The notes below the pieces were generated by a model. The model did no database searches. It saw only the letters and a list, made by a program, of their open reading frames with translations, and was not told where the DNA came from. From NCBI RefSeq assembly GCF_019308355.1, contig NZ_JAAGKM010000007.1:1-64000 (forward strand): a stretch of 64,000 nt of DNA. Reading direction: 5' to 3'. This DNA is from Empedobacter falsenii (lineage in GTDB: Bacteria > Bacteroidota > Bacteroidia > Flavobacteriales > Weeksellaceae). The position numbers and the translations under genes were made by a program. Within the stretch, counting starts at the first letter, position 1. Each line of letters starts with the position of its first letter. Positions 16,819 through 26,006 of the stretch are shown one piece after another.

Positions 16819-16837
16819 CATTTAATTTTCAGAAAAA

Positions 16838-17899
16838 ATGACATTTGAACAAAGGATTTCAGCATTTAACGAATTGGGGCAGTTTTTTAATTTTATTATA
16901 AATAATGATTCGATTAAAGACACAGAACTGACAGAAAAATTCGAGAATTGGAAAGAAGAAGCTGAATATGCAGTGAGCGATGCAGAAGCCTACAACAATT
17001 GGTTTACAAAAGATAATATTACGTTAGCCTTGAAAAGTTGGGCAGAAGCTTTAACGGAAGAAAATTTATTGGCTTGGTCGAAAGATTATCCTTTTGCTGA
17101 AACGCAAAAAAATGTCGGAATTATCATGGCTGGGAATTTACCTTTGGTTGGTTTTCATGATTTACTTTCTGTTGTTATTTCTGGAAATAATGCGTTAATC
17201 AAAACCTCATCTAAAGATGATAAATTAATCAAATTAGCGATAAAATATTTGTATTTGATTGATGAAAATTTCAAATTGATTATTCAAACTGTTGAACGAT
17301 TAGAAAATTTTGATGCAGTTATTGCAACTGGAAGTAATAACACGGCACGTTATTTTGAACAATATTTTGGTAAAGTTCCTAACATTATTCGTAAAAATAG
17401 AACTTCGGTTGCTGTATTGAATGGTTCGGAAACTGATGAAGAATTGAAAAAATTGGGTAATGATATATTCATTTATTTTGGATTAGGATGCCGAAATGTG
17501 ACGAAACTTTATGTAAAAGATGAAGCACAATTACCAAAAATATTCGAAGCTATTTTTTCTTATGGCGATGTGATTAATCATCCTAAATATGCAAATAATT
17601 ACGATTACAATCGTGCAATATTTTTGTTAGGAAAAGATGAATTTTTAGACAATAATTTTGTTCTGATGAAAAAAGATATAGCTTTACATTCGCCTATTGC
17701 AGTTGTAAATTTTGAAGTTTATAAAGATATAAATGATGTTAAAAATTATTTGATCGAAAATGAAAATCAAATACAATGCGTGATAGGAAATGACATGAAA
17801 GATAATCCGAATTATGTTGAATTTGGGCAAACTCAATTCCCTAAATTAACAGATTATGCCGATAATATTGATACGTTGAAATTTTTGGCGGAGTTGTAG
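16838..17899 (+). CDS. LuxC-like acyl-CoA reductase
   Basis: A 353-residue NAD(P)H-dependent acyl-CoA reductase of the LuxC family within the aldehyde dehydrogenase superfamily. The nucleotide-binding [19 protein letters not shown] region (about residues 89-107) and the [16 protein letters not shown] stretch with the catalytic cysteine (about residue 218) are clear. LuxC makes fatty aldehyde in luminous bacteria; here no luciferase is present, so a role in lipid metabolism is more likely. It is shorter than Vibrio LuxC. The gene is divergent from a ferredoxin, an arrangement I associate with flavobacteria. Confidence 0.85.
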   Translation: MTFEQRISAFNELGQFFNFIINNDSIKDTELTEKFENWKEEAEYAVSDAEAYNNWFTKDNITLALKSWAEALTEENLLAWSKDYPFAETQKNVGIIMAGNLPLVGFHDLLSVVISGNNALIKTSSKDDKLIKLAIKYLYLIDENFKLIIQTVERLENFDAVIATGSNNTARYFEQYFGKVPNIIRKNRTSVAVLNGSETDEELKKLGNDIFIYFGLGCRNVTKLYVKDEAQLPKIFEAIFSYGDVINHPKYANNYDYNRAIFLLGKDEFLDNNFVLMKKDIALHSPIAVVNFEVYKDINDVKNYLIENENQIQCVIGNDMKDNPNYVEFGQTQFPKLTDYADNIDTLKFLAEL

Positions 17900-17940
17900 A
17901 TGTTAGAAAGCTAAAATTTATACTTATTAAAAACAATTAA

Positions 17941-17975
17941 TATGTCTTGCTGAGCTCGTTTCAACATCACAGTCA
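17941..17975. repeat. Degenerate copy of a dispersed palindromic repeat
   Basis: TGAGCTCGTTTCAACATCACA here resembles TGAACTCATTTCAATATCTCA at about 24271-24291. Both lie just past gene ends. Likely a scattered extragenic element. Confidence 0.4.
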
Positions 17976-17981
17976 AATTAT

Positions 17982-18026
17982 AAATAAACAAAAAGAGAAT
18001 CCTAAGGATTCTCTTTTTGTTTATTT
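17982..18026. terminator. Very strong bidirectional terminator
   Basis: A 21-base-pair perfect stem (17982-18002 with 18006-18026) and a three-base loop TAA, between the convergent acyl-CoA reductase and receptor genes. It ends one base before the receptor stop codon. Confidence 0.92.
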
Positions 18027-18027
18027 A

Positions 18028-20118
18028 TTAAAATGTCGCTGCTCCTGCAGTTTCATTTTCTAATTTTCGATTGATATTTGTTTCTTTACCTGTCGAAAAA
18101 TCATAACTCAACCCTAAAATAAACATGTTTTTATTGTTCCAAATTTGAGTATGACTGGTATAATTTACCAAACTTTCTTTTAACGATTTTACTTTATATT
18201 CCGAAGGTATTCCGATCCAATACATTCCTGTAGAAAAAGTCCAATTATTCTTTTTATAAGCGATTGAAAGATCGCTACTATTTTCATTTGTGCTTAGGAA
18301 AGCGCCATCTAGAGAATACGCCGGAATATTGAGTATATATGATATACTAAAATTCTTGAAAGCAGAATTTATCACAAAATTATTTCCTAAATAATCATTC
18401 TTGATACTTCTTCCATCTTTCAATTTTACACTTTCTGTTGTTGGTTTTAGAACAACTTTCAGCGTCAATAAGTCTGTACCAAACGGCTTGACAGAACCAG
18501 ATATTTGTACACCCAAACTTTGCGAATTTTCTGCATTTTCGTAGGTTAATGCATAACGATTACCGTCTAAAATATACAATTCATTAATAGCATCTTTTTT
18601 ATATCGATAGAATAAATTTGTATTCAGATCAAAATATTTTGAATTGTAGCTATACACTAAATTATTAACAAAAGATTTCTGAATATTTAATTCGGGATTT
18701 CCTTTTTGTACAATATTCGGTACTATTTGTACCACATTACTACTTAAAGCATTGCTCCAAGGACTTGTAGGCGTGTAGGAAGTTGTAAAACGCAAACTTT
18801 TGTTCTTTGCTATTTCATATCCCAATACAATTTTTGGTGTTATTGTCCATGTATTTTCCGTGTTTTCTTCGCTTTGGTTATGTATATTTGTTAATCCCAT
18901 ACCCAGTCGGTACATTAATTTCTTTGTTTTACCCGAAAATTCTGAGTACATATATTGTTGCAAATAATTGACTTTGTAATGAGAAGATCCTTCTAAATTA
19001 ACTAAATCATTGTTAATGTTATTTGTTGTTAACCGATAACCAGAATTCAATTTGCCTGATGAAAAATCATGTGTATGCGCAATTTCTCCAACCACAGAAG
19101 TTTGTTTTGCTTGTAGATTGGTTACATAACGATAAACATCTGCCTGATTATTTGTTTGCCATTCATGAGAAAAATCGTAAGAACTTGTCTTGAAATGTGC
19201 CCCGACGAAATTAAAAATCAATTCATCTTTTTTGCCCAATTTCCTAGCATAATAGAAGTCTAAAGTTGGTTTGGAATAATCAGAATTAGTATGTTTATAA
19301 ACTGTATGATTTTCAGAATTTTGATTAATCGAGAAAATGCTATTTCCATTAACATCAGAAAAACTCGTGAGAATGTCGATGTACAATTTTGTTTGAAAAG
19401 TATATTTGTCCGAATCTGTATTGGTGTATCGCAGAGTGGCATTCTGAAAAGTATATCCAAAATGATCAAATCTTTTTTCATTTGTTTGATAATCTACAAT
19501 TTGATTAAAATCATCTCGAAGTGAATAATTGTAAGAGTTGTTGTTTTCTCGGTTATTATAATCTCTTAAATTAATTGCATATTCTAATCCAAAATTATTT
19601 TTTCCTTTTGTAAATTCAGCATAAGCAGAACCGTTTACAAAACCTGTTGCTAAAGCAGAAGTGAGATCAGCTCCATATACATAGCCATTTTCTGGATTTC
19701 GTGTAATCAAATTAACAACCTGATCGGCTCTAGTAGCAAAACGTGTTGGTGGAATATCAAAATATTCTACACGTACAACATATTCTGGTTTGATGGAACG
19801 AATTTGATTATCCGTTACTTCAATTCCGTTGATTAAGATCAATGTTGTACCTCCTTTTGTGCTTTGTATAGTGTTAGAAATTGGATCAACTTGTAATTCT
19901 GGTAACGTATTTAACAAATCTTTTGCGTAACGCGCTTTTTCCAACGCTTCTTTATCGAAGGTATAAACTGTTTTGTCCGCAAACATTTTTTTGCGTTGCG
20001 ATTGAACTAAAACTTCTTTTATTTCGATTGGATTATAGTCGGTTGAGTCCTGCTTTTCATCTTGTCCAAAAGCAAAAATTCCTGATAATGTAACAGCAAG
20101 TACAAAAAATTTCTTCAT
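18028..20118 (-). CDS. TonB-type outer-membrane beta-barrel receptor
   Basis: A 696-residue outer-membrane protein with signal peptide (MKKFFVLAVTLSGIFAFG, cleaved before QDEK), a short plug domain (about residues 45-140, with TLILINGIEVTDNQI) and a C-terminal beta-barrel of the OMP_b-brl_3 type. There is no N-terminal carboxypeptidase-like domain, so it is a short version. The substrate is unknown and no partner lipoprotein (SusD) is adjacent, which argues against a polysaccharide utilisation locus. It stands alone, divergent from a small secreted protein gene. Confidence 0.85.
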   Translation of the reverse strand: MKKFFVLAVTLSGIFAFGQDEKQDSTDYNPIEIKEVLVQSQRKKMFADKTVYTFDKEALEKARYAKDLLNTLPELQVDPISNTIQSTKGGTTLILINGIEVTDNQIRSIKPEYVVRVEYFDIPPTRFATRADQVVNLITRNPENGYVYGADLTSALATGFVNGSAYAEFTKGKNNFGLEYAINLRDYNNRENNNSYNYSLRDDFNQIVDYQTNEKRFDHFGYTFQNATLRYTNTDSDKYTFQTKLYIDILTSFSDVNGNSIFSINQNSENHTVYKHTNSDYSKPTLDFYYARKLGKKDELIFNFVGAHFKTSSYDFSHEWQTNNQADVYRYVTNLQAKQTSVVGEIAHTHDFSSGKLNSGYRLTTNNINNDLVNLEGSSHYKVNYLQQYMYSEFSGKTKKLMYRLGMGLTNIHNQSEENTENTWTITPKIVLGYEIAKNKSLRFTTSYTPTSPWSNALSSNVVQIVPNIVQKGNPELNIQKSFVNNLVYSYNSKYFDLNTNLFYRYKKDAINELYILDGNRYALTYENAENSQSLGVQISGSVKPFGTDLLTLKVVLKPTTESVKLKDGRSIKNDYLGNNFVINSAFKNFSISYILNIPAYSLDGAFLSTNENSSDLSIAYKKNNWTFSTGMYWIGIPSEYKVKSLKESLVNYTSHTQIWNNKNMFILGLSYDFSTGKETNINRKLENETAGAATF

Positions 20119-20233
20119 GGTTAATTCTTCTATTAAGAGTTAGTGTATATTTATATGACGCATGAAGAACAAATAAGTTACATAAGAATTGCAATTATTT
20201 TTGATAACTTTACGCTAAACAAGATTTTTGAGT

Positions 20234-20668
20234 TTGAAAAAATTATTTCTTTTTATCGCACTTTTTACAAGTTTCAATTTATTATATGCGCAAGAACAAG
20301 CCGAACGTTCGTTGACAGAATATCGTGTCGAAAGTTTTCAAACGCCTTTGGTTGCAAAAAAAATGCTATATGATTGGTTAGGAAAATGGGACAATGTTTT
20401 GTACAACGAAAAAAATCAACCGTTGTTAGTTTGGTCGAATAAAAACATCATTAATGAATCAAATGAAACTTTTACTTTGATTGCATCGAGCGTAGAAAAT
20501 GATGAAGAAATGTACGGAACTGTTCAAGTTTTGACGAGTAAGAAACAAGATGCTTTAGCGAAAGATTCACCTTTTAGAGAATATTTAAACGAGTTTCTAA
20601 AAACTATTTCGAAAAAAGAAAACAAAAGCAAAAAGTTTTATAAAGAATATATTAAGGTGATTTATTAA
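20234..20668 (+). CDS. Small secreted protein of unknown function
   Basis: A 144-residue protein with a clear signal peptide (LKKLFLFIALFTSFNLL then YAQ, cleaved before EQAE). No family is recognised. The mature part is charged, with Lys-rich sequence near the C terminus. No ATG is available near the signal peptide; a TTG at 20234 gives the classic Lys-Lys start and another TTG lies at 20228. The gene is divergent from the receptor at 18028-20118 and ends at a strong terminator. Confidence 0.7.
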   Translation: MKKLFLFIALFTSFNLLYAQEQAERSLTEYRVESFQTPLVAKKMLYDWLGKWDNVLYNEKNQPLLVWSNKNIINESNETFTLIASSVENDEEMYGTVQVLTSKKQDALAKDSPFREYLNEFLKTISKKENKSKKFYKEYIKVIY

Positions 20669-20683
20669 AACTATATCATAAAA

Positions 20684-20712
20684 AAATCCTTCAAGAAAAA
20701 CTTGAAGGATTT
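20684..20712. terminator. Bidirectional terminator before ftsY
   Basis: Hairpin AAATCCTTCAAG-AAAAA-CTTGAAGGATTT between the convergent small secreted protein gene and ftsY. Confidence 0.88.
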
Positions 20713-20736
20713 ATATTTTTATAGGAATTAAATTTC

Positions 20737-21699
20737 TTAATTATTTCGTTTGAAAAAAGAATCGACAAACTCCATTTTATTGAAAGCTTGTAAATCATTG
20801 ATTCCTTCACCAACACCAATATATTTAACTGGAATCTGAAATTGATCTGAAATCCCAATTACTACTCCTCCTTTTGCTGTTCCATCTAATTTTGTAACCG
20901 CTAAAGAAGAAACTTCTGTTGCTTGTGTAAATTGTTTCGCTTGTTCAAAAGCATTTTGACCTGTAGAACCATCTAACACTAATAAAACTTCGTGAGGCGC
21001 ATCTGGAATTACCTTTTGCATCACACGTTTTATTTTTGTCAACTCATTCATCAAGTTAATTTTGTTATGCAAACGTCCTGCTGTGTCAATCAAAACAACA
21101 TCTGCATTTTGGGCAACTGCCGACTGAATGGTATCAAATGCAACCGAAGCAGGATCAGAACCCATCGCTTGTTTTACAATTGGTACACCTGCACGATCCG
21201 ACCAAATTACCAACTGATCTACAGCTGCCGCACGAAACGTATCTGCCGCACCAAGAACTACTTTAAGTCCTTGAGATTTGAACTGAGAAGCCAATTTACC
21301 AATCGTCGTTGTTTTTCCAACTCCATTTACTCCGACCACCATAATAACATATGGCACATCTTTCTTTGGAATCGAAAAACCATTTGTATCTTCGATATTA
21401 TTCTCGGAAAGTAAGCCTGCAATTTCTTCGCGAAGAATTAAATCTAACTCAGAAGTCGAAACATATTTATCACGCTCTACGCGTTCTTCTATTCGACGAA
21501 TAATTTTGATCGTTGTTTCAACGCCGACATCAGAAGAGATCAATACTTCCTCTAAATCATCTAAAACCTCATCGTCTACTTTAGATTTACCTACTACAGC
21601 GCGACTGATTTTATCGAATAGAGAAGTTTTAGATTTTTCTAATCCTTCATCTAATTTTTCTTTGCTTTCTTTACCTAATATCTTTTTGAACCAACTCAT
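20737..21699 (-). CDS. ftsY: Signal recognition particle receptor FtsY
   Basis: A 320-residue GTPase that docks the signal recognition particle at the inner membrane. The N domain (about residues 1-105) is followed by the G domain with GVNGVGKTTT (G1), DTFRAAAVDQL, DTAGRLHN (G3) and TKLDGTAKGG (G4). The acidic A domain of E. coli FtsY is missing, as in many Bacteroidota. The start MSWFKKILGK has the short amphipathic membrane-binding helix; the open frame runs 29 codons further up but that part crosses a terminator and is not conserved. Confidence 0.95.
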   Translation of the reverse strand: MSWFKKILGKESKEKLDEGLEKSKTSLFDKISRAVVGKSKVDDEVLDDLEEVLISSDVGVETTIKIIRRIEERVERDKYVSTSELDLILREEIAGLLSENNIEDTNGFSIPKKDVPYVIMVVGVNGVGKTTTIGKLASQFKSQGLKVVLGAADTFRAAAVDQLVIWSDRAGVPIVKQAMGSDPASVAFDTIQSAVAQNADVVLIDTAGRLHNKINLMNELTKIKRVMQKVIPDAPHEVLLVLDGSTGQNAFEQAKQFTQATEVSSLAVTKLDGTAKGGVVIGISDQFQIPVKYIGVGEGINDLQAFNKMEFVDSFFKRNN

Positions 21700-21753
21700 T
21701 AATAAGCTAAATTTCTTAAAATTTTGTACGAAGATACATAAAATATAAGGAAA

Positions 21754-21784
21754 TAAAAAAGCCGCCCTGAAAACGAGGCAGCTC
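21754..21784 (-). terminator. Imperfect terminator between the DUF4295 gene and ftsY
   Basis: On the minus strand, AGCTGCCT and AGGGCGGCT pair with one bulge around a seven-base loop, followed by TTTTTTATT. It would separate rpmB-rpmG-DUF4295 from ftsY. Confidence 0.55.
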
Positions 21785-21823
21785 AATTAACCTTAAATAT
21801 TTTTTGTTAAGGAGATGATTTGA

Positions 21824-21973
21824 TTATTTCGTGAAGAAAGAATCTGCTTCATCAGCGTTAACTACTTTTTCAACAAATACGTAAGCTCCAGATTTTGGAG
21901 ATTTTACCATTTTGATAACTTTGGTCATTTTTTTAGACCCAGTTTGTAGGGTTGCTACCGTTTTCTTTGCCAT
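21824..21973 (-). CDS. DUF4295 small basic protein
   Basis: A 49-residue Lys-rich protein, MAKKTVATLQTGSKKMTKVI at the start and ending DEADSFFTK. It matches the DUF4295 family, found in Bacteroidota next to the L28 and L33 genes. It may bind the ribosome, but this is inferred from context and charge. It lies 14 bases after rpmG and ends before an imperfect terminator. Confidence 0.85.
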   Translation of the reverse strand: MAKKTVATLQTGSKKMTKVIKMVKSPKSGAYVFVEKVVNADEADSFFTK

Positions 21974-21987
21974 CGTCTAAAATTTTA

Positions 21988-22170
21988 TTATTTAATCTCC
22001 TTGTGAATTGTATACTTTTTCAATACTGCGTTGTATTTTTTCAACTCAATACGATCTGGAGTATTTTTTTTGTTTTTAGTTGTGATATAACGAGACATTC
22101 CTGGCATACCACTTTCTTTATGCTCTGTACATTCTAAAATAACCTGTACTCTGTTTCCTTTTTTTGCCAT
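21988..22170 (-). CDS. rpmG: 50S ribosomal protein L33
   Basis: A 60-residue L33 of the large subunit. It contains a single cysteine (LECTEHKE) and lacks the CxxC pairs, so it is the zinc-free form. It follows rpmB by 11 bases and precedes the DUF4295 gene by 14. Confidence 0.95.
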   Translation of the reverse strand: MAKKGNRVQVILECTEHKESGMPGMSRYITTKNKKNTPDRIELKKYNAVLKKYTIHKEIK

Positions 22171-22181
22171 GGTGTCTTAAA

Positions 22182-22418
22182 TTATTTGATTAAACCTTCT
22201 TTACGTGCACGTTTAACAGCCTCATCAACTCCTAATTTGTTGATTGTTTTTAAACCGTGTGCAGAAACTCTTAATGTAATCCACTCACCAGTTTCTGGCA
22301 TAAAAAATCTCTTTTTGAACAAATTCACTTCAAAAGTGCGTTTTGTTTTATTATTAGCATGAGAAACATTGTTTCCCACTAATCTCTTCTTACCTGTAAT
22401 TTGACAAATTTTTGACAT
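22182..22418 (-). CDS. rpmB: 50S ribosomal protein L28
   Basis: A 78-residue L28 beginning MSKICQITGKKRLVGNNVSH. It has one cysteine and so is zinc-independent. First gene of rpmB-rpmG-DUF4295, which codes for small ribosome-linked proteins. A near-consensus -7 box (TTACTTTG) lies upstream at about 22452. Confidence 0.95.
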   Translation of the reverse strand: MSKICQITGKKRLVGNNVSHANNKTKRTFEVNLFKKRFFMPETGEWITLRVSAHGLKTINKLGVDEAVKRARKEGLIK

Positions 22419-22500
22419 CTTATTTTGTATTGTCCTATTTTAAACGGAGTGCAAAGTAACAAATTATATATTACTTATACAACTCTTTAGGTTATTAATT

Positions 22501-24156
22501 TTATATTTTTTTCTTATTTTGTTTATATAACAACTTCTGCGCAAGAGTATAAGCCAAGATAATTCCCATTACCAACAGCGCTATTCTCGCGATTACATCG
22601 CCATATTTTGTATAAAACGTTAATTCACTATTCATTAAAATTGTACCATTTAAGGCACCCTGCTCTCCATATGGTAAAGACTTCATTATATCTCCTCGCT
22701 GATTAACGAAAGCCGAAATACCTGAATTTGCAGATCTAACGATAGCGCGTCTATTTTCAATAGCTCTCAAATTACCATATAATAGTAATTGACGATGACC
22801 ATCGGTAGAGCCCCACCAAGAATCGTTGGTCATTGTGAATATAACATTTGCGCCTTCTCTCACATATTCTGTTGTATAGTCCCCGTAAATAGATTCGTAA
22901 CATATAACCGGAGCAACAGTAGCGTTGTTTGTTTTATTCTTGAAAACAGAACGATGAGGTTGAATCCCCAACGTTTTTGTTGTGCCGCCAAAGTTAAGCA
23001 TAAATTCTCCAATAATTGGCATTAAAATGTTTCGATATGGAAAAATTTCTACTCCAGGTACTAATTTACTCTTGTGATAAACTTCTATCGAATCGTTTCC
23101 ACTTATCTGCAAAGCTGAGTTATAAGCGTCGTACCACGTAATTCCATCTCTCATAACAGATGCCGTTTCCGATGCTAAAGATTGCATTGGATAAATTCGC
23201 ATGATAGATGCTCCTGTTACAAAATGTAAATCTTTTTTGGTTTTTGTCCATTGCTGAATGTCTTGTATAATTAAATCATCATACATATTATCAAAAATCA
23301 AAGCAGATGATCCAGGTACGGCTGTTTCTGGTGCAACAACAAATTGAGTTTTTGGTTTAATATTTTTCAGTGCCAATTGTTTCAATTCTTCATAAATCTG
23401 CAAACCATCTTTCATATACTTTTCGTTGTATGGATCAAGATCTGGCTGAAGAACTAACACATCAAGTGCTTTTCCCTTTTCTTCGTAATTCGCATAAATA
23501 ATATAAGAAATACCAATTGGCACAGCAATTAATAATCCAGCATAAATACCTAATTTGTTTAGATACCTCATTTCTTTCTTATTAATATAAGCCGTCAAAT
23601 AATAGAATACCGTAATATTAACTAACCAAATCCAAAGTGCACCTCCAAAAGTTCCTGTGTATTCGTACCATTGCACCCATTCGTAATATTTTGCAAAACC
23701 ATTTCCAAGGTTAAACCAAGGCCAAGTTAGTTCCCAATTCAAGGTTAGTTTGTCAAAACTCATCCAAATCGCAGGAAGAAAAACCAATCCATATAAATTA
23801 CCAGCTTTGGTTTTGACGAAATGATATAACTGAAAAACAATTGACATAAACAACGAATTCGCTACAACGGGAATCAAATAAGCGCTCCACGAATTGTGCA
23901 AATCTCCATTCGCGTCCGTTTCTTGTGCATAATGCAACCACCAAATTACAATCGCATTCCAAATAAAGAAAGCTAAAAACGAAAGTCCGAAAATTTTACG
24001 TCCTTTTTTCTTAAATTCTGCGCATTGAGTGATTTGATGTTCTGCCAACATCAAGGGTACAAATCCTATAAATAATAACAATGGAAAGCCGTGCGATGGC
24101 CAACCTGCTGTTAATAATAATCCTGATAAGATTGCGTATGCAATGTATTTTTTCAT
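22501..24156 (-). CDS. lnt: Apolipoprotein N-acyltransferase
   Basis: A 551-residue inner-membrane enzyme that adds the third acyl chain to the N-terminal cysteine of lipoproteins. The N-terminal half carries about six to eight membrane helices (residues 4-230) and the C-terminal half is a periplasmic nitrilase-like domain. The catalytic triad is visible: Glu277 in APETAVPG, Lys near 362 in HKSKLVPGVE, and Cys419 in VICYESIYG. A final helix sits at about 525-545. It is a single gene, with a -7-like box (TAAATTTG at 24161-24168) only five bases before the ATG, so the mRNA may be nearly leaderless. Confidence 0.93.
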   Translation of the reverse strand: MKKYIAYAILSGLLLTAGWPSHGFPLLLFIGFVPLMLAEHQITQCAEFKKKGRKIFGLSFLAFFIWNAIVIWWLHYAQETDANGDLHNSWSAYLIPVVANSLFMSIVFQLYHFVKTKAGNLYGLVFLPAIWMSFDKLTLNWELTWPWFNLGNGFAKYYEWVQWYEYTGTFGGALWIWLVNITVFYYLTAYINKKEMRYLNKLGIYAGLLIAVPIGISYIIYANYEEKGKALDVLVLQPDLDPYNEKYMKDGLQIYEELKQLALKNIKPKTQFVVAPETAVPGSSALIFDNMYDDLIIQDIQQWTKTKKDLHFVTGASIMRIYPMQSLASETASVMRDGITWYDAYNSALQISGNDSIEVYHKSKLVPGVEIFPYRNILMPIIGEFMLNFGGTTKTLGIQPHRSVFKNKTNNATVAPVICYESIYGDYTTEYVREGANVIFTMTNDSWWGSTDGHRQLLLYGNLRAIENRRAIVRSANSGISAFVNQRGDIMKSLPYGEQGALNGTILMNSELTFYTKYGDVIARIALLVMGIILAYTLAQKLLYKQNKKKI

Positions 24157-24233
24157 GTCACAAATTTATAATTTCATCATTCAATAACCGATGATATTTG
24201 TTTGGAATATTTTATAAATCATTTTGGATGAGA

Positions 24234-24291
24234 ACCTGAAACAAGTTCAGGTAGACTTTCTTTGTCATATTGAACTCATTTCAATATCTCA
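24234..24291. repeat. Two adjacent dispersed palindromic sequences
   Basis: First ACCTGAA-ACAAG-TTCAGGT (24234-24252), then TTGAACTCATTTCAATATC, which folds as a short imperfect hairpin and is echoed at 17941-17975. Both lie in the gap between lnt and the M1 peptidase gene. Confidence 0.45.
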
Positions 24292-24298
24292 TTCAGTT

Positions 24299-25945
24299 TT
24301 AATATATAATATGCGTGTCAATATAATAATTTGGATTAATTGTTACATCAATCGCTCTTGTAATCGTTGAGTTATTAATCGTTTGCCAATTAGTCGTTGG
24401 ATTGATTGTTACTTCAGAATCTTTCAATCGCAAAGGCATTGCAAATCCATCCACAACATTCGTATAACGATATTCAACTTTATTTCCATTTTGTTTAAGC
24501 TCTAAAGTTGGTACTTTCACTGTTCTTAAATATTGATTAAAAAAAGTATTCAAATTTAATCCAGAAAACTTCGCAATATAATTTTCAATTTGTTCTGTAG
24601 TTACAGTTTGATGATAAAATTCTTTGTTTAATCCACGTAACATTTGTCTAAATTTTTCATCATTATTCATCCAAGTTCTCAACGTGTGAATCATATTTGC
24701 ACCTTTATAGTACATATCGCCACTACCCTCTTGGTTTACGCCATACACGCCGATAATTGGAATATCATTTTGAATTGCTTTTCTCGTTCCACGCACATAT
24801 TCGCTCGCCGCATCCTTTCCATAATAAGTTTCTGTGAACAACGTTTCCGAATAAGCCGTAAATGCTTCGTGAATCCACATATCTGCCACATCTTTTTCGG
24901 TAATATTATTCCCAAACCATTCGTGACCAGCTTCATGAACGATGATAAAATCCCATTTCAATCCCCAACCAGAACCTGATAAATCACGACCTAAATAACC
25001 ATTCTCAAATTTATTTCCGTACGCAATTCCAGATTGATGTTCCATTCCCAAATGCGGAGCTTCAACAATTTTGAAAGAATCTTCGTAAAAAGGATAAGGT
25101 CCAAACCAATGTTCGAAACTTTTCAACATTAATTTTGCTTGTTCAAACTGCGATTTTGCTTTATCTATATTATAATCTAATACATAATAATCTAAATCCA
25201 ATTTACCTTTTTCACCTTCAAAAGTATCTTTGAAATTGACATAATGTCCGATATATGGAATAATGTTATAATTATTGATCGGATTGACAACTTTCCATGT
25301 AGAAATTGTTTTACCATTTTTCTCTTTCTTAGAAACTAATCGTCCATTACCAACTCCAACCAAATCTTTTGGAGCTATAATTTCCAATTCCATTCCTTTA
25401 TCTGGCTCATCACCTAAATAATCTTTGTTCGGAAACCAAGCACTTGCGCCCAAACCTTGTACCGCAACAGACATCCAATCGCGACCTTTTTCATCTTTCG
25501 TAAAAATCCAACCGCCGTCCCAAGGTGCTTTCACTGCAACACGAGGATTTCCAGAATAAGAAATTTGTAAAAGATTATCATTTGATTTTAATTTAGATTT
25601 CTCTGTATTAATAAAATAAACATTCCCATCTCGTTTAAAATCTGAAACATCTTTTCCATTAAGACTTACAGTTTTAATTTGCATTCGTTCTTGCAAATCT
25701 ATTTGTAAAAGGCTGTTGTGTTTCTTGATTATTTCATCAAATTTTATTTCAACATTTCCAGTAATAAATTTTTCTTTTTCGTTAGGTTCAACACTAATTT
25801 TATAATGTTTAACATTCCACCAATTTCTAAATTCATTATCCGTTCCTCTTAAAGAATCTTGTTTTGTAAATTCTTTTTTATGATGCAATACTTGTGCATT
25901 TGTTGTAATTGATATAAAACCAAGTAAGAGTATTATTTTTTTCAT
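24299..25945 (-). CDS. Secreted M1-family metallopeptidase
   Basis: A 548-residue exported zinc aminopeptidase-like enzyme. The signal peptide MKKIILLLGFISITTNA is cleaved before QVLHH. The zinc site is complete: HEAGHEWFGNN (about residue 336) followed 18 residues later by the glutamate of WIHEAFTAYSE. The exopeptidase motif reads LGMEHQSG, a variant of GxMEN. The length lacks the C-terminal helical domain of full aminopeptidase N, so it is a short form. Substrates are unknown, likely extracellular peptides. An upstream TTG would add two residues only. Confidence 0.9.
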   Translation of the reverse strand: MKKIILLLGFISITTNAQVLHHKKEFTKQDSLRGTDNEFRNWWNVKHYKISVEPNEKEKFITGNVEIKFDEIIKKHNSLLQIDLQERMQIKTVSLNGKDVSDFKRDGNVYFINTEKSKLKSNDNLLQISYSGNPRVAVKAPWDGGWIFTKDEKGRDWMSVAVQGLGASAWFPNKDYLGDEPDKGMELEIIAPKDLVGVGNGRLVSKKEKNGKTISTWKVVNPINNYNIIPYIGHYVNFKDTFEGEKGKLDLDYYVLDYNIDKAKSQFEQAKLMLKSFEHWFGPYPFYEDSFKIVEAPHLGMEHQSGIAYGNKFENGYLGRDLSGSGWGLKWDFIIVHEAGHEWFGNNITEKDVADMWIHEAFTAYSETLFTETYYGKDAASEYVRGTRKAIQNDIPIIGVYGVNQEGSGDMYYKGANMIHTLRTWMNNDEKFRQMLRGLNKEFYHQTVTTEQIENYIAKFSGLNLNTFFNQYLRTVKVPTLELKQNGNKVEYRYTNVVDGFAMPLRLKDSEVTINPTTNWQTINNSTITRAIDVTINPNYYIDTHIIY

Positions 25946-26006
25946 GAGCAATTTTAAAACCTTATCAAAAATAAGATTATATATTTGATAAATAAGCCAA
26001 AAAGCT

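Noticed and set aside
21700-21786. N-terminal extension of ftsY
   Set aside because: It crosses the imperfect terminator and does not resemble an FtsY A domain.
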